Assembly: GCA_032988165.1 (NCBI GenBank)
Contig: JANTQF010000035.1
Span: forward strand, 1-64,000
DNA: 64,000 nucleotides
Direction: 5' to 3'
Source of the DNA: Emmonsiellopsis sp. PD_33
Taxonomy: Eukaryota > Ascomycota > Eurotiomycetes > Onygenales > Ajellomycetaceae
Within the stretch, counting starts at the first letter, position 1. Every line of letters starts with the position of its first letter. Below, piece by piece: positions 56,668 through 64,000 of this stretch. The notes under the pieces were generated by a model. It searched no databases. It was not told the DNA's origin and was given only the letters and a program-made list of their open reading frames with translations. Both the position numbers and the translations under genes were made by a program.

Positions 56668-59600
56668 TTACAATTCCTTTTTTGCTTCTTGTTTTCTTTT
56701 TCTTTCGTGATCATTTTGATCTCAGCCTTTGGTGATGCGCCTGAACTCGAACAAAGTTTTTTTTTTTTTCGGTCTCAGCCTCACTTTTCCATGCCGTGAC
56801 CTATCAAGGGCACGGTAAGTTAACCTTCTGTGCAGTTATTCGTTCAAGATCCCAACTGAACTCGAAGGACCTCGCTGCTAAACCCAAGAAACGAGCCTTG
56901 AGCTGCCAGCTGGTGCGGGGTAACTAATCATGCATGAGACTAAAAATCAGAAGATGTAGTCTGCAAGAGAAGTTGTAGCTCATCCTTCTGGAAGCAGGGT
57001 ATTTCCCTTCAGCCACAATGCCTTTAAGGTGCAGACAGTTCATCGCCTGATTTGCAGCAGCCTGCTGTTGTTTGTCGAGGATAACGCAGCCAGCTGGCCG
57101 ACGTTGCTGCTATTGGTTCACAACTTTGATTTTGACCAACTCCCACGGCTGGCCTGCAAGGGATGCCTGATATCTCCTTCGTATATGGTTTGCTGTGACT
57201 TGTCTCCTGAACGCAACAGGCATAATAAGCCATCCCGTTCTCAATGAGTCATGCGGCAGGCGAAGAGCTATTTTCTGATGTTTTTCTTCTCTGCGTCTGC
57301 ATGTTCTGACGTGCGGATGATATCTGCGCATATCCCACGCAAGGAAGGAGTCCTTAGCTGCAAACCTTTTCTGGCTATTGCTTCTTGTCTCCCTTCTACA
57401 GCTCGCGGATACTAGCAGCCCGCGCATACCGTCGGCCCTCCGACGGTATTGCAGACACTGCATGCATGCATGATGGCCAGGCAGCCTTGTGAGCTTACTG
57501 CGCAGACCCCGAGCTGAAATGTGTTTGCTGGATTCTGCTTCGGCCACACTAATGCAGTCGCCCTCCCGACCCTGCCGGCTGTGCCGGGACCCGTCCGGCA
57601 CAAAAATGGGGTAAAATATAACAAATATTGGAACGATGTTCGAGGTAATACTCCATTTTCTAGATCAAGTATTAGTTCAATCGATTCCCTGGACCGGAGG
57701 GATCAACGGGATTGGATGTTTGATATAGCGTGATATATGCGATTGATATTGCGCCTCCATCTATACAATGTCTGTATTTCAGGACAACAGATGGGACAAA
57801 AAGGTACAATACATATATCATAATCATTATAGGCTGATATACTGCTTCTCAGGGTGCGCTGACGTCGGTTCTCATTAGATTGTTATCAGGATTAAAATTG
57901 CACTGCGCGGTCATCTGTTACACCTTTGGTTTTACCACCCCTCCTTTTCCTTGTAATATATTTTGATTTGATAAGTTTATACGGCCTAGCTTTCCAAATT
58001 GGTGGAAATGCCTCCCGTTCCCCACTTCCACACCGTCAAGTGGTCCTCTCAGGAGTTTGCTGTTTGTTCCGAGACTAGAGTATATCCTTATCCTTTTAGT
58101 TTATAAGCCTCGCAATGCGGAAGCCGCTTTCTATAAAGCGCCTCTAAGGATGATTATGCACTAACTACATAGAACGAATTGCTCCAATTCCCAGCCACTT
58201 TCCTGCCAAATATTAGCGCGGATAATCCTGATTTATGCAACACAAGGCACTTCATTGTAGCAGTGTGTTGGCATTCGGAGATATGCCCTCATAGACCAGC
58301 ACATCTGAATCTCGGTGCCATAGTGAGGTCATCAAGCAGGAGTGTTACAAAAATAAAATGTCCGAAAAGAGCCTAGAAAGCAGGATTGCCAATGCGGGCC
58401 GTGCTGTGATTTACGTCGACATTCAAGCCATTATGCCGTGTTATAATCTATATCCGTACGGGTAGGAAGTGACGTAAATGGAGCTTAGAGATAATCTAGT
58501 ACTGACCAAGGGGAGCTTATGGGCTACACCATTCCCAAGTAAGGGGCAAGAGTTCCTACATGTTCCTTGATCTGTAGGAGCGCTCAGGATATCCTGGACA
58601 ACATGAGAGTTGTTGGACATTGTCACAATATATGGCCTGCCAAGCAACTTTTCCTGGACTCGTATATTCGGGTCACGCTCCTGGGAAAACCGAATGGCCT
58701 ATGATATGCCAAGAATAGTAACCCCTTTTCATGGACAGTTTCAGTACATTAAAAACAACTTCTGCGCATGCCTGCGTGAGATCCACCGGAGGGTAGGGGA
58801 GCAAAGAGTCAGGGCAGAACAAGGGTCACAAAACTTATTTGTTTGCAAATCAAGCCAAAGATGTGCCGGTTAGTTGCCAGTGAGTGCTGGGATCTATTGT
58901 AGTTACGTTAAACCCATTCAGGGGCTAAACCTCCCAGAGCTAGGAAGCGGGGGAGTCTCAAGATCGCGGAGTATAAACTCCGGTTAAAGATCCGGTCGGT
59001 CATCTATCTTAAAATAGACCTCGAGAAGGATATCCTGTGAACACTCAATTTCAACCTTGGGGGTTGATAATAACTGTGTTTGTACAAAATTGCAATCTGT
59101 TGGGGACAAGGGTCCCCGCCGTTCAACCCGCTACTGGTATGCTTAATTTAACCACGCACCCCTCTCCTCGAGAAGATAGATTAAAAAAAAATTTAAACGA
59201 TAGTTTTTATGTCAACATCCTCGTCTCTAAATACTCCGGAGTCTGAAATCGTGATAGGTTTTCCTCCACGGAACTGGCGGGCTCCCATCCCCCTACCCTG
59301 CCAAGGCTCTCCTATCCAATCGGCTTAATCAGGGGTTGGAACTGAATACGTGTATTCTCTGGGGAGCTTCCAAATAGTTTTAATAATCCCGTCCCTTTTG
59401 AAAGGTTTAGAAATATATTTTTCTTAGTCTCCAATTATTACGTAAAGGTCCCTTATATGATTGAGTAGGATCGATTTTTACCGAATTTGAAACCATTATC
59501 CCTTGATATAGAACTAGATCTTTCACCCGAACCCAGATTCGTATTTGGTAAGAGGGAGAGGGACAGGAGGACGGGGCAGCCTCTCTTGCTTTGTTTCTTC

Positions 59601-60367
59601 GGACGGTCAATCAGCCCCATCCTGCCAATGAGGAACTGGAGGGCACCAAGCAGCATGCAAAATGGCCTTGATCTATCCGAGTATAAACAGTGTAGACTCC
59701 AGAACCCTCTATTCAATGTAACCCAAAAATATATATCGGTTAAGTTAATATATATTTCTTCATCAAGAAAGGACTGGCCAATGATGCGAATGCCGGCGTG
59801 CATGTGGCGTGTTCTAGAGTTCAAGGGTCAGTTTTGGCTACCTACCTCTGGGCGAGGAAGTTTGATAAAACACCAAAATATGCTGACCATCTAGGAGCCA
59901 TTTGCACCAGTAGTAGGAGACGGTGCTTGACCTCTCATTGTCCCAAGTCAACAGCGGAATATCCCTGCAGAGAAGGGCGCTACTGGTCAATTGGTAGCAT
60001 ACCGGTTAATATCGAGACAGTAGGCTTGCTTCCCCCCCGAGGTATCCGGACCGCTGCCCCATCACTCCATGTACTTTCTAGTAGATGCTCCAGGAGAAGG
60101 CTGCGGCATAGGAATTCGTAGGAAATTGCCGGGTAATGTGAGAAATGAGTGGGAGAAACAGCCTGAGAATGCAACAACAGCCCGACAGACGAGGTCCCAA
60201 CCCCATATAAAAAGGAGCAGATATCCTGCTCTCTGAGGCCCTGAGAACTCTTTGTCAAGTACAGTCAAAGCCTATTAGCATTCTGACTATCAGTCTTGCG
60301 AGAAACACTAGCCAGCTCACCACCTCTTCTTCTTCCATCACCACCAACCTCTATCCCATCTTTCAAA
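56668..60367. other. 3.7 kb gene-poor stretch
   Basis: No gene supported. Composition alternates between AT-rich and balanced; open frames are short or lack family sequence (the longest are about 57110-57601 minus and 59487-59894 plus). It may hold decayed mobile DNA, but I see no terminal repeats or transposase motifs. Confidence 0.5.
60206..60213 (+). promoter_or_regulatory. TATA box of the cysteine-rich peptide gene
   Basis: TATAAAAA at about 155 bp before the start codon, followed by a CT-rich leader region. A clear TATA element stands out among the otherwise TATA-poor promoters I examined here and suggests a strongly regulated gene. Confidence 0.6.
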
Positions 60368-60832
60368 ATGGCCTTCAAGCTCGCCGCCTCCCTTCTCGTC
60401 CTGGGTGCCAGCATGTTCGTGCAACCCGTTCTCGCCGGCGAAGACCTAGTCGACTGCACCGAAGTCGACTTCGCGACATTCAACGTCCTCGGCGCTGCCA
60501 CTAACGCCCCTCGCATCGGCGTAAAAGGCATGTACGCCCCAACAAACGATGGCGGCTGCGTGTACGTCGACGCCAGCCCCGGCTCAACTTTCTCGCAAGC
60601 GCATCCGGATGAGTATGCTTCATTCATCCGCGCCGCCACCAAGGCCCAAAACGTTGTTGGCCTCGAGTTCCTTTCGACCAAGGTAGAGCGCGATGTCGAT
60701 GGGCTGGACAAGCGCGCGAACGAGTGTGGCTCGATCTGCAGCGGCGGGGGGGAGTGTTCTTCTTGCACTTGCAAGTTGGATCAGACGGTTTGCGAGTTGC
60801 AGGCTTGTTGGACTATCTATAAATGCAAGTAA
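60368..60832 (+). CDS. Secreted precursor of an 8-cysteine peptide (Kex2-type processing site)
   Basis: Single-exon gene of 154 residues; no family recognised. Residues 1-23 form a clean signal peptide (MAFKLAASLLVLGASMFVQP, then VLA before Gly-Glu-Asp). Residues 24-114 are a pro-region with two cysteines (30, 64). Lys115-Arg116 is a Kex2-type dibasic site, followed by a 38-residue tail with eight cysteines at 120, 124, 130, 133, 135, 142, 147 and 153: C-x3-C-x5-C-x2-C-x-C-x6-C-x4-C-x5-C. The layout is that of a secreted, proteolytically released, disulfide-rich peptide. A role as effector, antimicrobial or signalling peptide is only inference. It stands alone in gene-poor DNA. I chose the ATG at 60368 because it opens the signal peptide; the frame is open upstream without one. 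Confidence 0.82.
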   Translation: MAFKLAASLLVLGASMFVQPVLAGEDLVDCTEVDFATFNVLGAATNAPRIGVKGMYAPTNDGGCVYVDASPGSTFSQAHPDEYASFIRAATKAQNVVGLEFLSTKVERDVDGLDKRANECGSICSGGGECSSCTCKLDQTVCELQACWTIYKCK

Positions 60833-63800
60833 GGGGCGAATTTCCCTTTGACAATCAAAGGCTGGAGGCTCTGAGGGGTGCGGCAGATTCGATGATTTCT
60901 CTGGTAGAGCGGATGGGAGAGATCAGGATGTGTCGAATATCTGATAGGGGATTGTTTTTTGTTTATCTTTGGCCAGAGGTGGTTGGGACCAACCTCCTAC
61001 ATGAGAATTGACCGGGCCTTTTAGTTTTGTGTTTGTGGTCTATGCCCCGGTGACCTTGGGAAATGAAGTACTGTACATATTCATCAAGTTAGCACAATCA
61101 CAGTCCAAAAAATAAGATATGGAACTCAGCATATTATTTCCTACCACCTCGCACCAACAAGATTAAGGTAATCAAACACAATTGCCAATCACAGGCACAC
61201 AGGCTGCTGCCGCCCATCATTGGCGCAACGCCGCAGCTTATGACGACACAATCACAGGGAGGCGCAAAGGTTCCAGCTGGTTGGATACCATCCGGCCCTA
61301 TCCGGAAACATCTCTTGCTGACCTCAGATGAGCTGTTTCACCATCTTCCCCGGTCTTTTAAATCAACAAAAGAAGGGAGGCAAATCTTGGATTGTTGGTC
61401 AAAGAACCAGACCTGTTGCAGAGTTCTGGGGCTTTTGTTCATTTTCATTCGCCAGCGCCTTCTTTTCCGTTCTCAATCATCATAGTTGATATTATTCAAC
61501 CATCACCAACAACAACCGGGATTTGTCTCGTGAAAAAGATGTCCATGGCTTGTGTATTTAACGGAATACGATCATCGAGAAATACACGACGTATTATCGC
61601 TACCGTATCGTAAGCGTTATAAAACCCCTGGTATCACATGCTGTATATTACATACGCCCATACATACCATACATACACCATTTTACCCATAAATATCTCC
61701 CCAGCGCTCCATATCAAATTCCAACGGTTGCCATTTTCCCATGCGCTAAAGGGCCGCTACAGCCCAGAACTGACCAAAACAAGTGGAAACACCTCCTCCC
61801 TTGCTGAATCTGGGTGCTGTTGAAGCCACATCGCATATCTGACCCCCGCTCATGGTGGCATCCACTGGTGGGGCTCGGGGGGGCTTGAGAGGGATATTTT
61901 AAGCACTAATGTCGCGATGTGGCGCAAGTCAACACGCCCGTTCCGGGAAACGAACCATTCGCAGCACCTTGTGTGGGGTGGGGGAGGATTTCATATTTGT
62001 TGAGGAGAGAGAAGATGCGGATGACGGGGGGCCGAATGTGTGAGGGAAATGAAACGGGAGAAGAGGCTTTTGGAAAAGGGGGGTTTGTGAGACTGAGGAG
62101 TTATTTACTAGTTAGCCGAACGAGGGGCAAGGGTGGTTGTCATGTTGCAGCCACAGTTGTGCGGATATCCACTCCGTGCTGACTCGGGATCTGGTCACCG
62201 GCTTGAGGCTGAACCTAGAGTCCTTGTCTGGGTTGTCTCCATCCACTGCCGAAGACTGGGCCCGAAGTAGAGCGGGCACATGTTATACAGGGGAATGTTA
62301 CTGACTCGATCAAAATGCTTGGTGCTGCATGAGCAGCAATTATTAATATATAGCGTTGCATTATGCATCTGGAGGTTATGTTACATGCTGGGTTTGTCCT
62401 TTTTACTCGTACGTATAGTACTATCTATACATGTTGGTTGTAACATATTCGTTGGGTCCTTCTCACTTTTAGACGACGAGAAACTGAGAGGATTGCATAA
62501 TATTTATGTTTTGATGGTATTCTTTTATACATGTGCTTCAATAATGAAGAACACAGATGCCTTCCTGGTAATAGCACTGCTGATAGCAATGAGAGGGAGA
62601 CTGGACTGAGCATCCCCTCATGCGCTGCTGTGATAGACAAGTATTTTACATGAACCCAAGGACTTGGGTATCTCTCCAATGTTGCTGGGCTGTTTCTAGC
62701 CTCCATAGTTATTAGGCCCTTCCAACCATGAACTAAAAGTATTGGCTTCATAGCTTCAATATCCAATTCAGGGGCAGCGGACCCCCTATTTAATTGATGC
62801 CCACTATTGAGCTGATTCCGGGGTAGACGAGTATTTCTAGACATCAGTCTAAAACTACTATGTCCTAGAAAAGGTGAGGCCATATCCTTGACAATGGAAA
62901 TAGAGAAGAAGAAAAGACCTCGAACACACACATGAGGGAAAGGAGGAAAGAAAAGAGTAATGGTTGATTCTGAAACTTTGGAAAGTCAATTAATAAAAGT
63001 AGCATAAAAAGCAGGTTTGGTAAACAGGGTGTTTTCCCCGTTCACGGCAAGGGAGCAATGGCTTGTGTACCCACCTAAATTCCCACAAGAGCTCCTCCCG
63101 AAGGGGGGTGGGTTTCACAATATCCCTTCAATTTTAGTGGGATTGAACTGTTCCTAGTTGCGTGAGGTTTCCGATTCATAGAGCTGTCGCGTGTTGTTAT
63201 TTATGAGGTGTTCAGACCGCACTGCGAACAGGCTTCGTCACGTAGTAATTATCATGGATTCGCAAGATCAAGCACAATATATGTTTTGGGCAACTCGGAT
63301 CAGCATGGAGCATGCTCCATAGAGGTTTCTTTGGATTGTTGGCCGTACATGTTGCTGAAGGGTTCATCCAAGCTATGTTGAATACTATCTTGCTGAGACA
63401 GTGTCTATCAATTATGTTAGCTACTGTCAACTCACCAGGTGGGATATGGAGTACTGTACAACATATATTTCCTGCTTCAGGTTGGGCTGGCAGTTAAATG
63501 GGGAGATTCATCCATACTGGAATACTTTGATAAAGATTCGAGCAAATGAGGAAGAGGAGGAGCAGATGACAGAAAGTAAGATCTCTTGATCCTAGGCGAA
63601 CTGGGTTGGGGGTTGGCGGCGTTTCCCTTCTGGGCTGTATAAAGATGTAAACAAACACATCAATATCAAGCTTACAGTCAAGCAACTGTATCCCCCCCCC
63701 CATATAACCTCTAGTTAGTTAGAATAAAAATTAAAAGTTAAAAATGAAAAGCTGGCTGGCAAGGACAGCAAGGAATGTCCTGCGACGGAACCAAACACTT

Positions 63801-64000
63801 GCATTCCGGACTCGAAACTAACGACAATAACAACCACAGTACCGGAATACTTCTGCATCCCATGTCGTCCCAGACATAAACAACTCATATGGGCAATTGG
63901 CCTGAAAAGAAAAGATGCCATACATACATACAATGAACTCTTCTATTGACAGGCAATGCTGCCTTCCAACAAGCGGTCCCCTGATAGAGCTTTCATCCGG
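60833..64000. other. Gene-poor right end
   Basis: 3.2 kb without a supported gene. Short CATA-type repeats near 61660 and 63919, a C run near 63691, and otherwise AT-rich DNA with frames closed every few dozen codons. Confidence 0.55.

Noticed and set aside
59985..60065. tRNA-like segment (TCAATTGGTAGCATACCGG followed by a possible T-arm)
   Set aside because: The D-arm-like part is suggestive, but no acceptor stem pairs and the B box is poor, so no tRNA could be folded.
56668..64000. Mobile element or CRISPR-like array in the right gene-poor region
   Set aside because: I looked for terminal inverted repeats, long terminal repeats, transposase or reverse-transcriptase motifs and spaced repeats and saw none; only short CATA-type repeats are present.

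Overview
This window is nuclear DNA of a filamentous ascomycete. Genes carry short GT-AG introns (mostly 50-90 bp, CTRAC-type branch sites). Gene content is euascomycete: DASH subunit ASK1, STU1, exocyst SEC5, mitochondrial complex I and ribosomal subunits, and a niaD/niiA/crnA nitrate cluster. The nitrate cluster arrangement and protein lengths fit Eurotiomycetes; Onygenales is my best guess, not proven by the sequence. I reconstructed 22 protein-coding genes, each spliced to one continuous frame, plus one intron-containing tRNA-Gly.

Left part (0-10 kb): ASK1 (-) sits head to head with an unrecognised single-pass membrane protein (+). A 3.7 kb stretch with no convincing gene follows, then a LicD-family protein (+) and a ubiquitin-like/WLM metalloprotease (+). 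Middle part (10-41 kb): a compact run of housekeeping genes in which strand alternates gene by gene: STU1 (-), a BSP-family peptidase (+), mitoribosomal mL44 (-), a probable complex I subunit (+), a MAK32-like PfkB protein (-), CAP/Srv2 (+), an Atos-like protein (-), FYV7 (+), a GCP5/6-type gamma-tubulin complex protein (-), EAF7 (+), IDH2 (-) and SEC5 (+). These form divergent promoter pairs of about 270-650 bp and convergent 3' ends.

Nitrate cluster (41-52.6 kb): niaD (-) and niiA (+) share a bidirectional promoter. crnA (+) follows niiA after a 2 kb promoter packed with GATA motifs and two perfect NirA-type sites. Together they import nitrate (crnA), reduce it to nitrite (niaD) and then to ammonium (niiA). 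niiA uses a 7-nt microexon and crnA a 19-nt exon.

Right part (52.6-64 kb): an FMN-dependent 2-hydroxy-acid dehydrogenase (-) is divergent from a class II aldolase-like protein (+) with altered phosphate-binding loops. Beyond it the window is gene-poor: a tRNA-Gly(GCC), and one isolated gene for a secreted precursor ending in an 8-cysteine peptide behind a Lys-Arg (Kex2-type) site. That last gene is the best candidate for something undescribed.

Across the window, long coding exons tend to start C-rich on the sense strand and switch to G-rich (mainly at third codon positions) near their 3' ends.
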